Of a DNA stretch of 55,588 bases, positions 17,143 to 26,577 are shown piece after piece (position 1 is the first letter of the stretch; every line of letters starts with the position of its first letter). The stretch is from WQUF01 sp031549885. GTDB lineage: Bacteria > Bacillota > Clostridia > Clostridiales > Clostridiaceae. The notes under the pieces were generated by a model. That model was not told the DNA's origin and searched no databases. It saw nothing but the letters and a program-made list of their open reading frames with translations. Both the position numbers and the translations under genes were made by a program. The stretch covers positions 1-55,588 of the forward strand of contig JAVBPD010000054.1 of assembly GCA_031549885.1 (NCBI GenBank), written 5' to 3'.

Positions 17143-18159
17143 TTAATCAATAAGTTCTGACCCTCTTAATACTAAGGATGTTGGTAAAACCAGATGTCTT
17201 TTTTTATAATTTAAATCGTTTAAATTATAAATCCTCTCAAGCAAAAGTTTAGCTGCAATTGTTCCCATTTCAACTGTTGGCCTTTTAACTGCTGATAAGT
17301 TACAATCAAACAAACTGAATAATTCAATATCATCAAATCCAATTAGTGAGAAATCTTTCCCAAGTTCTATGTTTTTTTCTTTTAATCGCTTTAAAAAACC
17401 AATTGTCATCATATTATTAGAGGTAAAAACAGCAGTGGGAGGATTTTCTAGGTTTAAAAGATAATTGCAACCTTCGTACCCACCTTTAAACATAAAATCT
17501 CCTTTGTAAATATAATTAGACTCTAATGGTATTTTATAATCCTGTAAAGCTTTTAAATATCCTTCAAATCTAAGCTTACCTGGCAAAGAATTATATGGTC
17601 CAGATACTATTGCAATCTTTTTATGTCCGCTATTTATTAAAGCTTTAGTTGCTTCATAAGAGCCATTAAAATTATCAACAAATACTGCATCAAAATCGCT
17701 ATTTTCAAGATTTCTATCTATTAATACTACAGGAATATGTACTTTTTCTAAGCCATAAAGAAGCTCAAGAGTCTCTGCATCAGTATCAAAAACAGGCGTT
17801 ATTAAAATTCCCTTTACTCTTTGCTCATTAATGGTTTCCAAAACAATATGTTCTTTTTTTGCATTTTCATTAGTATTAAAAAGAAGTAAATTTAAATTTG
17901 ATTCATCAAAAACTAAGCTTACACCGATTATAATATCTGAAAAAAATGGATTAACAATATCAGGAACAATAAGCCCTATGGAATTTGAATCTTTTAAGCT
18001 TAGATTGCGAGCAATAGCGCTTGGAATATAATTATAACTTTTTATTATAGAATTTATTTTCTCTCTAGTTGAATCCTTTACATAGCCTGAATTGTTTAAC
18101 ACTCTTGAAACTGTTGCTTTTGATACTCCTGCTGCTTTAGCTATATCATCGATTGTCAT
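17143..18159 (-). CDS. LacI-family transcriptional regulator of the nucleoside operon
   Basis: 338 aa. The N-terminal helix-turn-helix and hinge are clear (TIDDIAKAAGVSKATVSRVL), followed by a periplasmic-binding-protein-like effector domain (IGLIVPDIVNPFFSDI, PVVLIDRN, IGFDDIELF). It heads the operon, so autoregulation is likely: a GTTAC-type palindrome sits at 18189-18207, about 30 bases before its start. The effector is probably ribose, a nucleoside or a derivative, by analogy with RbsR/CytR. Confidence 0.93.
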   Translation of the reverse strand: MTIDDIAKAAGVSKATVSRVLNNSGYVKDSTREKINSIIKSYNYIPSAIARNLSLKDSNSIGLIVPDIVNPFFSDIIIGVSLVFDESNLNLLLFNTNENAKKEHIVLETINEQRVKGILITPVFDTDAETLELLYGLEKVHIPVVLIDRNLENSDFDAVFVDNFNGSYEATKALINSGHKKIAIVSGPYNSLPGKLRFEGYLKALQDYKIPLESNYIYKGDFMFKGGYEGCNYLLNLENPPTAVFTSNNMMTIGFLKRLKEKNIELGKDFSLIGFDDIELFSLFDCNLSAVKRPTVEMGTIAAKLLLERIYNLNDLNYKKRHLVLPTSLVLRGSELID

Positions 18160-18188
18160 ATACTTATCTCCATAAAATAATAATATTA

Positions 18189-18207
18189 GTTACACAAAAT
18201 ATGTAAC
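18189..18207. promoter_or_regulatory. Candidate LacI-type operator
   Basis: The stretch GTTACACAAAATATGTAAC is a near-perfect palindrome with GTTACA/TGTAAC-like arms. It lies upstream of the lacI-type gene, where an autoregulatory operator is expected. A similar half (GGTTACATAT) occurs at 6830-6839. Binding is inferred, not shown. Confidence 0.6.
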
Positions 18208-18264
18208 CGCTCCCCTATCTATTTTTATTCTAGTACAAGCATATAATTATGTCAATATATAAAA

Positions 18265-18302
18265 AAACCTCCAAATTAAATTTAAAATCAATTTGGAGGT
18301 TT
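18265..18302 (-). terminator. Intrinsic terminator of the secreted DUF3472-like gene
   Basis: AAACCTCCAAAT (18265-18276) pairs with ATTTGGAGGTTT (18291-18302), followed on the minus strand by a T run. It lies about 18 bases after the stop codon of the gene ending at 18320. Confidence 0.88.
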
Positions 18303-18319
18303 TACAATTCTCATCTTAA

Positions 18320-20047
18320 CTATTTTAGCATAGCGTCAGTAACAATTAATTTAATTAATTCCACAGGATTTTTAGTGCTAATCCCTGCACTAACAGTATT
18401 ATCTGTCTTAACTACTGTGATTACATCACCTGCTTTTAAATCACTTTTTAAAGCATTTGCTATTATACCATTAGATGTTGTTTGACGACTGCCATAATAT
18501 AAGTTTCCATGGTCATTTTCCATTAGATAGTTATTATTTACAAATACTAAATACCTATCATTATTAGCACTATTATCATATTGTACGCTCACAGTCTTAC
18601 CATTTACACCTATCCCCCTTATTTGGGAGTTCACTACCATCTTAAAAACTTCATAGGAATTTTCAAAGGAATATCCTGCTCTTCCACTAGCTGATTTTAC
18701 ACTTAATATATCTCCAGCTTTTAAATCATTATTTTTAGATAAAATTATTTTTTCATTATTATTATTAGTTGAAGAAGATCCATAGTAGGTTGTGCCATGA
18801 TCATTTTCCATGAAATATTGATTATTAAAAGCTACAATATAACGTTCGCTGTTTAAATTAGAAGCATTAAATCCTATTTTTACATTTTTAGAATTTGTAT
18901 CTACATTTACATTTTTAAACGATGTGGGAACATTATTTGTGGTTGTATTAATTGTTAAAGTCTCAGTTTTTGTATTATCAAATAAATCAGTTACTGTAAG
19001 TTTAACATAATAATTTTTGCCATTATCTAATGTGATGTTTTTTGAAGCATTAAACTCATAAGCCTTAATGCCAGAAATATTGGCTACTTGTGTATTGTTG
19101 CTATCATAAACATCTATTTTTGCATTAAATTGTGGCGAGCTATTATCTGATAATTGCCATTGCACATTTAACTCACCATCTTTATAATTTACAGATTTAT
19201 TATTAAACAAAATTGGATCTATTTGAGGAGCACTAGGTTGATTTAAAGTAAAATCTTTCCCTTGACCAATAGTTGATTTTGAATTTCCTCCAGCCTTCAT
19301 CCAAACATATTCAGAATTTCCACCACCATCCCAATTAGTATTATTTGAGCCTTCTCCTATACTCTGCGTTGACCAAGAAAGCCATTTTTTATCTGATATT
19401 TGTCTACCATAACCATTTTTAAGGCGAGCTTCTCTAACATCTTGTCCATTACCGCCGTAATCTTCTTGAAACATTGTTTGACCATAGCCAAAGCTCTGGT
19501 TTGCCACAGGAAAATCCATTATCCCTACTAAATACCATCTATTGCTGCTTATATCTTTCATCCATTGCCCATACTTAGTGTGACCATTTTCCTGCCAACA
19601 TCTCATTGTCATTCGGTACCATTGGTTATTTTGCCATTTATAATTAGTTTCTATCTTTAAACCTGTTCCTTCACCTCCAAAATTACTTGCTTTAGAGTCT
19701 TTATACAAATATTCTGCTTTTATAGCTTGATTTGTGGATATTGGATCCCAAATAGAAAAATGAAGTGACCTAACTCCACTTGCATTAAATCCAGTTTTTT
19801 GTTGAAAACCAGCATAACCTCCAGCTTCTCCACCTTGATTCCAGTTATGAACTGCCCAATATGTGTAAGGAGCAGTTTGTATTGGAGACCAATCTATAGT
19901 TATAATATCAGATGATGATCTTGGAGATGGTGTTACATAAATTGATGGAGCGCTATATGCAAATGCTTCTTGTATGCTTGTTAAACTAAAAAAAGATAGC
20001 ATAGTCATTATTAATGTTGATTTTAAAATTCGTCTTTTAAAACTCAT
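18320..20047 (-). CDS. Secreted DUF3472-like protein with two C-terminal repeats
   Basis: 575 aa. A signal peptide ends around EAFAYSA. Residues ~35-270 (YWAVHNWNQGGEAGGYAGFQ, WYRMTMRCW, GYGQTMFQEDYGGNG) match the aromatic, Gly-rich pattern I associate with DUF3472. An Ig/FN3-like segment follows (~280-370). Two repeats of about 90 residues close the protein, each with RY.V..N..Y.MENDHG..YYGS and L(K)AGD(I/V). They look like carbohydrate- or wall-binding modules. No LPXTG anchor or catalytic motif is recognised. It is divergent from the retron operon; no functional link is evident. Confidence 0.75.
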   Translation of the reverse strand: MSFKRRILKSTLIMTMLSFFSLTSIQEAFAYSAPSIYVTPSPRSSSDIITIDWSPIQTAPYTYWAVHNWNQGGEAGGYAGFQQKTGFNASGVRSLHFSIWDPISTNQAIKAEYLYKDSKASNFGGEGTGLKIETNYKWQNNQWYRMTMRCWQENGHTKYGQWMKDISSNRWYLVGIMDFPVANQSFGYGQTMFQEDYGGNGQDVREARLKNGYGRQISDKKWLSWSTQSIGEGSNNTNWDGGGNSEYVWMKAGGNSKSTIGQGKDFTLNQPSAPQIDPILFNNKSVNYKDGELNVQWQLSDNSSPQFNAKIDVYDSNNTQVANISGIKAYEFNASKNITLDNGKNYYVKLTVTDLFDNTKTETLTINTTTNNVPTSFKNVNVDTNSKNVKIGFNASNLNSERYIVAFNNQYFMENDHGTTYYGSSSTNNNNEKIILSKNNDLKAGDILSVKSASGRAGYSFENSYEVFKMVVNSQIRGIGVNGKTVSVQYDNSANNDRYLVFVNNNYLMENDHGNLYYGSRQTTSNGIIANALKSDLKAGDVITVVKTDNTVSAGISTKNPVELIKLIVTDAMLK

Positions 20048-20181
20048 TTGGATTAATATACCTCCAAAGAAATATTTTTCATATAATTTTAATATAACTA
20101 TATATTATTTAAAATATATTGTAAATTTTATCCTTTCAGTATAAATAAACGAAAAATAACAAGTTATACATTTACATGATG

Positions 20182-20218
20182 AATAAATCTAAAATAACGC
20201 TAATTTTAGATTCTTATT
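20182..20218. repeat. Hairpin in the divergent region upstream of the retron operon
   Basis: TCTAAAAT (20188-20195) and ATTTTAGA (20203-20210) form a perfect eight-base stem around a seven-base loop, extended by AATAA/TTATT. It lies between two divergent genes (20047 and 20375), so it could be an operator or a 5' leader hairpin. Otherwise this 327-base interval is plain A+T sequence. Confidence 0.45.
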
Positions 20219-20282
20219 TATGAATTTCTACTATCTGTAAATAAATAATATGATAATTAATTTACTTAATACAATTAATTAA

Positions 20283-20311
20283 TTGAAAATTATGAAAATT
20301 TATATTAAAAT
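20283..20311 (+). promoter_or_regulatory. Candidate promoter of the retron protein operon
   Basis: TTGAAA (20283-20288), a 17-base spacer and TAAAAT (20306-20311) fit a sigma-A promoter. It lies about 60 bases before the first gene, whose ATG follows an AAGGTGG ribosome site. In AT-rich DNA such matches also arise by chance. Confidence 0.45.
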
Positions 20312-20374
20312 GAATGTGTGTTCTATATAAATAACCAAATATTGTAATCATAATAAACTTAAGGTGGTTGAAAT

Positions 20375-23305
20375 ATGTCTAAACACAACAAATTTCTAAA
20401 GCTTATAAAGTTAAAACTATATAAAGAAAAAGAAAAAAATTTAATATGTGATTTTAATGATTCCATAACCATTGAACATGAATTATATCATAAAAAAATT
20501 CCCAAAAAAACCACTTCAATTAATTATTATCCATTAAGAAAATTACTTTTTTGGGGCTATGACAAAGAAAATAATCCAAGTTTTTTAATACTCTATGGTA
20601 CTCATAAATTTAATGCAAAAAATTCAAGTGAAAATGAATTTGAAGAAGATGTATTATATACAGATTATGCAGTATTTCATGGCAAAGAAGGTCATTTTCC
20701 TTCTTTTGAATCTGTAAAGATTTTAGGTAGCTTAAATAAAAAAATGTATTATAAAAAGGATATTGAGGGAAATGGTTATTGGTACAAAAAGCATGAAGAA
20801 AATGCTTTAAAAAATTTTAAAAACCTTAAAAATCATGAGTCAATATCAATTCCATATTTTAAAGGGTTAACCTATAAAGATCATTTAAATATTCTCATCT
20901 TAAAAAACATCAATTTTGACGACTTCACATTAGCTAGTACTCCTTTAAATATGCTTAATTTAAGCCAAGACCTTTTAAAGTATTACCCATATATTTATAA
21001 AATTTTTTCAGATCTTAATATTTACACGAGAAAAAAATATTTAAAAGAGCTTATGAATTTAAATCCTCCGAAAAAACTATATGATCTTCTCTTTAAAATA
21101 GGAAGCGCAGAATTGATCTCTGGTTTATTCTTAGAATTTTCAAATTTAAAAAATCTAAGCTTTATAAACGAGGCAAAAAAATTAATTAAATCAGATGAGA
21201 TTTTTGCAGATGAAAACTATGCAAGCGGCATAAAAAGATGCGCTACCATGTATTTAAACAATTTTGATGAAGATCTTAAAAATGCACGAATTAATTTTAT
21301 AAAGACAAATTTAAAAGATATGGACTTACATGTATTTAAAGTTAATGGAAAAATAATTCCTGAAGATAAAATCTTAGATGGCTATACTTATAGAAAATAT
21401 GCAATTCAAGGACACCTTGCTAAATATCACTATGAATATGATTATAAGCAAAGAAAATCCATTAAAATAAATCATGATGACCTTTATAAAAAAAGCTATT
21501 ATTCAAATGGAACATCATTAAATATAAACAATTTTAAAAACACAATACAAGAAGCTGAAATTTTTGATCTTTTTGATGTTTTAGGAAAAATAGCATATTA
21601 TTTAGATGCACCAAGGCTTACATATTACTTTAAAGGATCTGGAAATTATAAAGCTTTAATGTATTTTAGAAGATATTTAAGAAGAATTATAGATTCTTAT
21701 GCTAAAACAAGCGAAGCTAAATTTATGGAAACTATGAAATCGCTTTTTTCAAGCTATACAGAAATAGATTACACATGTAAATTTAAAGGTAACTTTCAAT
21801 TTAATTATTTTATTAAATATTATTTATATAATGATTTTAATTTAAATACCTCTGAAATTTGCTATTGGAATGATAATTTATCAGAACTAACTGGTCGCCA
21901 TGAATTAAACAAAGAAATATGGAATGCAAATTTAAGCTATGTAGCTCTTATTGCTTCTTGCGCAAAGGTAGATGTTATATCAAAAGCTATGTACTATATA
22001 TTAAAAGATCCTTGCAATGAGAATTCATTAAATGATTTAACTTACGAAAGCATAATTAAACTAAATGAATCAAGCTATAAACCTATTTTAGATCTAGCTT
22101 TAGATTTACTAAAGAACAAGCTTAAAAATGAAAAAGACTTCAACATGGATTTGATGATTCAATTAGTAAATTGCCCAAATAAAGAAATTAATAAAATTGC
22201 CATGGACTACTTTAATAATACAAAAGGCAAATTTTCATCAGAAACAATGCTTACTTTCTTGTTTTTTGAAAAATCTAATGAGTGGATTCCATTAATAGAA
22301 GAAAATCTTGAAAAATTAAATTCAAAAGAATATTTAAAATTTTTATATTTAACTTTTGAAAATTCAGATAAATTTAAAGAGCATAATATCGCTTGGCCAA
22401 AAGATTTAGAAGATATAATTAAAAATTCACTTTATAAATTAACTAAATCATCTCAAAATGAGCAAGATTGTTTAATTTTATATGTTATAAATAAAATTCA
22501 AAATGATGAAAACATACTAAGTTACATTTTAAGCCTTATGGAAGAAATTATATTCTCAAGCACATTTGAAGAATTACAGAGCTTTTTAAAAAGTAAAGAT
22601 ATTAAATTAAAATTAACTCAGAATAAAACAAAGCTTGCCACATCGCTCCTTTTATCCATTAAAAATAATACTTTGGTTAATGACTCTATTATCATTGAAA
22701 TACTTGAAAAGGGTTCACCTTGTGTTGTTAAATCTTTAATTGAAACAATTGAAAATTATAAATATGAATTAAATAATAGGTTTCAAACTATTATAATGCT
22801 CTTTGAATCAGATGCCTTTGTCTTAAATGATATAGCTAAAGAAGTGTTTGAAAGCCTTAAAGAGGAGGAAAAGAAAAAACTTCATATATTAATACTTGAC
22901 TCACCAGATGAAAAAGTATACTCTTATGGGCTTTTAAAATTAAAGGATCTATATGAAGACAATGGAAAATTTATTCCAAAAGAGTTCATAGCCATGATGT
23001 TTGAGCACCCATCCATTGAAGTTAAAAATTATATTTCAGATAAAGTAAATGAAGTTATAGAAAATCCACAACATTGCAATGAAGACTTGTTTATGTATTA
23101 TTCAAAATCCATTTTATATTTGCCAAATAAAGCATCAAAAGCTAAAAATAACATTTATAACATTTTACCTGTATTTGCCATAAACCACAAAGATAAAATT
23201 CAAAATATTGAAGAAATTCTCCTTGATATTGGAGCATCAAATATTATTTTAGATTCAGAAAGAGCTTTAGTTGCATTATGCAAAATAAAAAAGGAGGCAT
23301 ATTAA
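20375..23305 (+). CDS. Large helical-repeat (ARM/HEAT-like) protein of the retron operon
   Basis: 976 aa, Lys/Asn-rich, no signal peptide or membrane segment. Residues ~1-170 include an aromatic segment (PLRKLLFWGYDKENNPSFLILYG) and are not recognised. The rest, especially residues ~560-970, reads as successive amphipathic helix pairs (LVNCPNKEINKIAMDYF, SPCVVKSLIETIENY, HPSIEVKNYISDKV), the look of ARM/HEAT solenoids. No catalytic motif is visible. The stop codon abuts the GTG start of the SWIM gene, so the two are coupled. Together with the SWIM protein and RT it matches the ARM + WHSWIM + RT set I recall for type XIII retrons. A scaffold or effector role in anti-phage defence is inference. 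Confidence 0.75.
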   Translation: MSKHNKFLKLIKLKLYKEKEKNLICDFNDSITIEHELYHKKIPKKTTSINYYPLRKLLFWGYDKENNPSFLILYGTHKFNAKNSSENEFEEDVLYTDYAVFHGKEGHFPSFESVKILGSLNKKMYYKKDIEGNGYWYKKHEENALKNFKNLKNHESISIPYFKGLTYKDHLNILILKNINFDDFTLASTPLNMLNLSQDLLKYYPYIYKIFSDLNIYTRKKYLKELMNLNPPKKLYDLLFKIGSAELISGLFLEFSNLKNLSFINEAKKLIKSDEIFADENYASGIKRCATMYLNNFDEDLKNARINFIKTNLKDMDLHVFKVNGKIIPEDKILDGYTYRKYAIQGHLAKYHYEYDYKQRKSIKINHDDLYKKSYYSNGTSLNINNFKNTIQEAEIFDLFDVLGKIAYYLDAPRLTYYFKGSGNYKALMYFRRYLRRIIDSYAKTSEAKFMETMKSLFSSYTEIDYTCKFKGNFQFNYFIKYYLYNDFNLNTSEICYWNDNLSELTGRHELNKEIWNANLSYVALIASCAKVDVISKAMYYILKDPCNENSLNDLTYESIIKLNESSYKPILDLALDLLKNKLKNEKDFNMDLMIQLVNCPNKEINKIAMDYFNNTKGKFSSETMLTFLFFEKSNEWIPLIEENLEKLNSKEYLKFLYLTFENSDKFKEHNIAWPKDLEDIIKNSLYKLTKSSQNEQDCLILYVINKIQNDENILSYILSLMEEIIFSSTFEELQSFLKSKDIKLKLTQNKTKLATSLLLSIKNNTLVNDSIIIEILEKGSPCVVKSLIETIENYKYELNNRFQTIIMLFESDAFVLNDIAKEVFESLKEEEKKKLHILILDSPDEKVYSYGLLKLKDLYEDNGKFIPKEFIAMMFEHPSIEVKNYISDKVNEVIENPQHCNEDLFMYYSKSILYLPNKASKAKNNIYNILPVFAINHKDKIQNIEEILLDIGASNIILDSERALVALCKIKKEAY

Positions 23306-25045
23306 GTGAAAGTAAATTACAAATATGCAAGCCCTTCCATGTGCCTTAAAAGTGAAGGAGGTACTACTCTTGGTTTAAGCCCTGATTTATCTAGGGATGA
23401 GAAAGTTTCATTTTTAGGAAAGTTAAAAAACCCTCTTATTTTTAGGGATGCCATGCTTATGCTTAGGGAAATAGTAATCTTGGATGGAAGGCAAAAGAAA
23501 AAGGAAAGAGTAGAATTTTTTGCTTGGCTTAATGATGAAATTGAAAGGCGCATTAAAGAACATGAAAAATACATGCCTGATTTAAGAAAAAACCTGCAAA
23601 ATGATATAAATTTGTTAATGGAAGAAAATCGCAAAAAAGATGAAGAAATAAAGAAGCTTGAATCTATAAAAAGAGATATAAAAAAAGAAATAGATAATGC
23701 AGATGTTTGGAAAGATTATTATGATCTTGAAAGAAAGTTTTGGCAATTTTTAAAAAGCAGGGCTTTAGACCTTTGGTTTGTGCTAGATCCAGTAATTACT
23801 GTTCATCCAGATGAGGTTTCTTTTGAAGCATTTTCAATAGATGAATCAATATATGGCTGCTTATCTATTGAGATGGATGAATTTGAAATGCTCAAAAAAC
23901 CAAGCTTAGGAACAACAAATATAGATTTTTCAACCAAACTTGCAAAGGAAATGAAAAGATTTAGGACTTATTCTGATGTAAAACTATCGGTAAACCCTGA
24001 AGGTTTTGCTGTTGAAACTACTGCAGCTCCTGAATACATGGAAAAGAAAATTGATTTACCCGAAACTTGGATTAAAGGCTTTAATCAAGTTTCATCTGCA
24101 GCAAATTTAAATGGTGTAACTTTAGATCTCTCCCCTATTGACATGTATGACATATGTTCATTTTTAAGAAGGCATAAGGAAACTAAAAGCCCAAGGTATA
24201 TGAAATGGATTTTAAAAAAAGATGAGCCTATTAAAATAGTGTTTGAGCCATTTGGCACAGAAATCACATTAAAATCCATCTACAAAGGAGATAAAAATAG
24301 GGAAGAAAAAATATGGGGAAGAAGAAGGTGGCTTGTTTTAGAAAATCTCATTCCTCTTTCAAAATCCTTTAAAATCAAGCTATTGGGGTTTGGAATGCCT
24401 CAATTTATAATAGCTGATCTTTGCAAAATGAAGATGACAGTTGGTTTTTCATCTTGGTCATCAAATGATTGGGTAAAAGGAACAGCTTTTAATATAATGA
24501 GCGGCTTTGTTGGAGATGGAAATTATAAGGAAGTCTATGATCTATTAAAGAAAAATCGATATATGTCCATTGATGATATTTGCAATAACTTTAAAAATAA
24601 AAAGGAAACAATATCAGGTATAGGAGGCCTTTTAAAGCGTGGTGAAGGATATTTTGATGGAGTTTATAATGTGGTGCGATTTAGGCGCTTATGCAACGAA
24701 CCAATTCCAGAAGAATTATATAAAACTACTGATATGGAATTTGAAGTATCAAACCTTCTAAATGCTTCTATGGATAATTTTAAAGCATTGGTAAATGAAA
24801 ACAATGAATATGTTTTTACTAATACTTATAATGGCAACATTAAAACAGAAATTGCTATAGATGAAGATGGTGAAATTAGTAAATTAAAATGCTCTTGCAA
24901 ACAGTTTAATAAAGGACCAAGAAATATTTCAGCCCCTTGCTCTCATGTTCTTGCTTTATACATGATTTCCAATAAATTTACAAAATTACAACTTCTAAAT
25001 GGTAAAGAATATAGAATTAATGATATTATGGAGATGTTAATATGA
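23306..25045 (+). CDS. SWIM zinc-finger protein of the retron operon
   Basis: 579 aa starting at GTG, with AAGGAGG overlapping the end of the preceding gene. The C-terminus has a SWIM zinc finger: C529-x-C531 ... C545-x-H547 (KCSCKQF...APCSH). A coiled coil is likely at residues ~70-135 (Lys/Glu-rich heptads). The middle holds a possible winged-helix-like region (KEVYDLLKKNRYMSIDDICNNF), fitting the name WHSWIM. SWIM domains bind DNA or proteins. The last bases (ATGA) overlap the RT start. As part of the retron operon it probably acts with the helical-repeat protein, possibly as sensor or effector; no enzymatic motif is visible. Confidence 0.8.
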   Translation: MKVNYKYASPSMCLKSEGGTTLGLSPDLSRDEKVSFLGKLKNPLIFRDAMLMLREIVILDGRQKKKERVEFFAWLNDEIERRIKEHEKYMPDLRKNLQNDINLLMEENRKKDEEIKKLESIKRDIKKEIDNADVWKDYYDLERKFWQFLKSRALDLWFVLDPVITVHPDEVSFEAFSIDESIYGCLSIEMDEFEMLKKPSLGTTNIDFSTKLAKEMKRFRTYSDVKLSVNPEGFAVETTAAPEYMEKKIDLPETWIKGFNQVSSAANLNGVTLDLSPIDMYDICSFLRRHKETKSPRYMKWILKKDEPIKIVFEPFGTEITLKSIYKGDKNREEKIWGRRRWLVLENLIPLSKSFKIKLLGFGMPQFIIADLCKMKMTVGFSSWSSNDWVKGTAFNIMSGFVGDGNYKEVYDLLKKNRYMSIDDICNNFKNKKETISGIGGLLKRGEGYFDGVYNVVRFRRLCNEPIPEELYKTTDMEFEVSNLLNASMDNFKALVNENNEYVFTNTYNGNIKTEIAIDEDGEISKLKCSCKQFNKGPRNISAPCSHVLALYMISNKFTKLQLLNGKEYRINDIMEMLI

Positions 25046-26526
25046 TGGAAAATAATAATTCTGTAAATATAAGGCAAGAGTATCGAAACCAAGCAAGCAC
25101 AATGGGTAAAAAGGAATTTACTTTGCTTAAAATGCAAGAATATGGATTTTGGCCTGAAAACCTTCCTACTCCTTATGAAAGGCAAAACAATGAAACTGAA
25201 ATTGATTATAAAAAGCGAAAAATGCTTTTATTAGAATATGAAAAAATAGCTAAAAATATTTCTGATATCTATAATGAAAAAGATGAAATAAATGAAAAAT
25301 TAAAAAATTTAAGAAAAGAATATGATGATACCTGGGATTATGAGAAAATAAAAAAAGACGTGGCTAAGAGAATAATGGAGGAATCCATTGAAAGGCGAAA
25401 AATCAAAAAACAAGAAAAAGAGAAAGAAAGGTTAAAAATTTCAGAAGCTTGGAAAAAAGAAAGAAAAGAGAATATAGTTTTTATTGGAAAAGGATATTCT
25501 GGCGGTTTATTTGATAAAAATACCGATGAAGAAAAATTAATTTCATTAAACCTTCCTGTAATTAAAGATGATAAAGACCTAGCTAACCTTTTAGGCATTG
25601 AATATAAAAGCCTTAGGCTCTTATGCTATCATAGAGATGTAGTAACTTGCGACAATTACCACCGTTATACAATACTAAAAAGAAATGGCAATAAAAGAAA
25701 TATTGCTGCACCAAAACCCTTGTTAAAGAAAGCTCAGCGAAAGATTTTAGAATTAATTTTAGAGAAAATACAAATATCAAACAGCGCTCATGGGTTTTTA
25801 AAAGGAAAATCTGTAGTTTCGAGTGCAGATTTTCATATTAAATCGCCAAAGCTTTTAATCAATATGGATATTGAAAACTTTTTCCCTACCATTACTTTTA
25901 AAAGGGTTAGGGGAATGTTTAAATCATTTGGTTATTCTTCATATATTTCTTCACTTCTTGCAATGCTTTGTACATACTGTGAGCGAATGGCAATTGAGAT
26001 AAAAGGTCAAACTAAATATGTTAAAACCTCTGATAAAATTCTTCCACAAGGAGCTCCATCAAGCCCTATGATTACAAATATAATTTGCAAAAATATGGAT
26101 GCATGCATAAATGATTTAATTAAAAATCATAATTTTAGCTATACAAGATATGCAGATGATATGAGCTTCTCTTTTAAAGAAGTTTTAGATAATATAAAAA
26201 TAAGAAAATTTATTTATGATATTTGCTGCATTGTTAATTCTGAAGGCTTTAAAATAAATAAAGATAAAACACGTTATCTTAGAAAAAATAACAGGCAATT
26301 AATTACAGGAGTTGTAATTAACAATGAAGAAATTGGAGTTCCTAAAGTATGGCTTAAAAAGATGAGAGCAGCTATTTATAATGCTAAAAAATTAAAAGAA
26401 ACAGGTGAAATTTCAAAAAGTACTTTAAAGGAAATTTCAGGTATGGCATCTTGGCTTAAGTCAGTTAATAAATTAAGATATGATAAGATCATAAAAGAGG
26501 CAGAAAGCTTAGTGAAATATAACTAA
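25042..26526 (+). CDS. Retron-type reverse transcriptase with long N-terminal extension
   Basis: 494 aa. The RT core spans residues ~190-460: AHGFLKGKSV (249-258), SADFH (261-265, the place of the retron NAxxH motif), motif A MDIENFFP with Asp276, LPQGAPSSP (334-342), catalytic YADD (370-373) and ITG (421-423, the place of the retron VTG motif). The layout resembles the Ec86 RT closely. Residues ~1-170 form an extra, highly charged and probably coiled-coil region. The ATG overlaps the SWIM gene stop as ATGA. Group II intron maturase and thumb/HNH domains are absent. The enzyme should prime from the RNA encoded just downstream (26578-26779) and make msDNA. Confidence 0.93.
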   Translation: MMENNNSVNIRQEYRNQASTMGKKEFTLLKMQEYGFWPENLPTPYERQNNETEIDYKKRKMLLLEYEKIAKNISDIYNEKDEINEKLKNLRKEYDDTWDYEKIKKDVAKRIMEESIERRKIKKQEKEKERLKISEAWKKERKENIVFIGKGYSGGLFDKNTDEEKLISLNLPVIKDDKDLANLLGIEYKSLRLLCYHRDVVTCDNYHRYTILKRNGNKRNIAAPKPLLKKAQRKILELILEKIQISNSAHGFLKGKSVVSSADFHIKSPKLLINMDIENFFPTITFKRVRGMFKSFGYSSYISSLLAMLCTYCERMAIEIKGQTKYVKTSDKILPQGAPSSPMITNIICKNMDACINDLIKNHNFSYTRYADDMSFSFKEVLDNIKIRKFIYDICCIVNSEGFKINKDKTRYLRKNNRQLITGVVINNEEIGVPKVWLKKMRAAIYNAKKLKETGEISKSTLKEISGMASWLKSVNKLRYDKIIKEAESLVKYN

Positions 26527-26531
26527 ATCTA

Positions 26532-26561
26532 TTGATCTTAATGTCATAAATGTGATAAAAT
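26532..26561 (+). promoter_or_regulatory. Candidate promoter of the retron non-coding RNA
   Basis: TTGATC (26532-26537), an 18-base spacer and TAAAAT (26556-26561) begin six bases after the RT stop codon. A transcript from here would start about where the a1 arm begins (26578). This would let the RNA be made separately from the protein operon. It is a sequence match only. Confidence 0.5.
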
Positions 26562-26577
26562 AATCAATAACTAAACG

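Noticed and set aside
20048..20374. Retron RNA in the usual position upstream of the operon
   Set aside because: Only a simple hairpin at 20182-20218 is present; there are no long paired arms enclosing two hairpins as found at 26578-26779.
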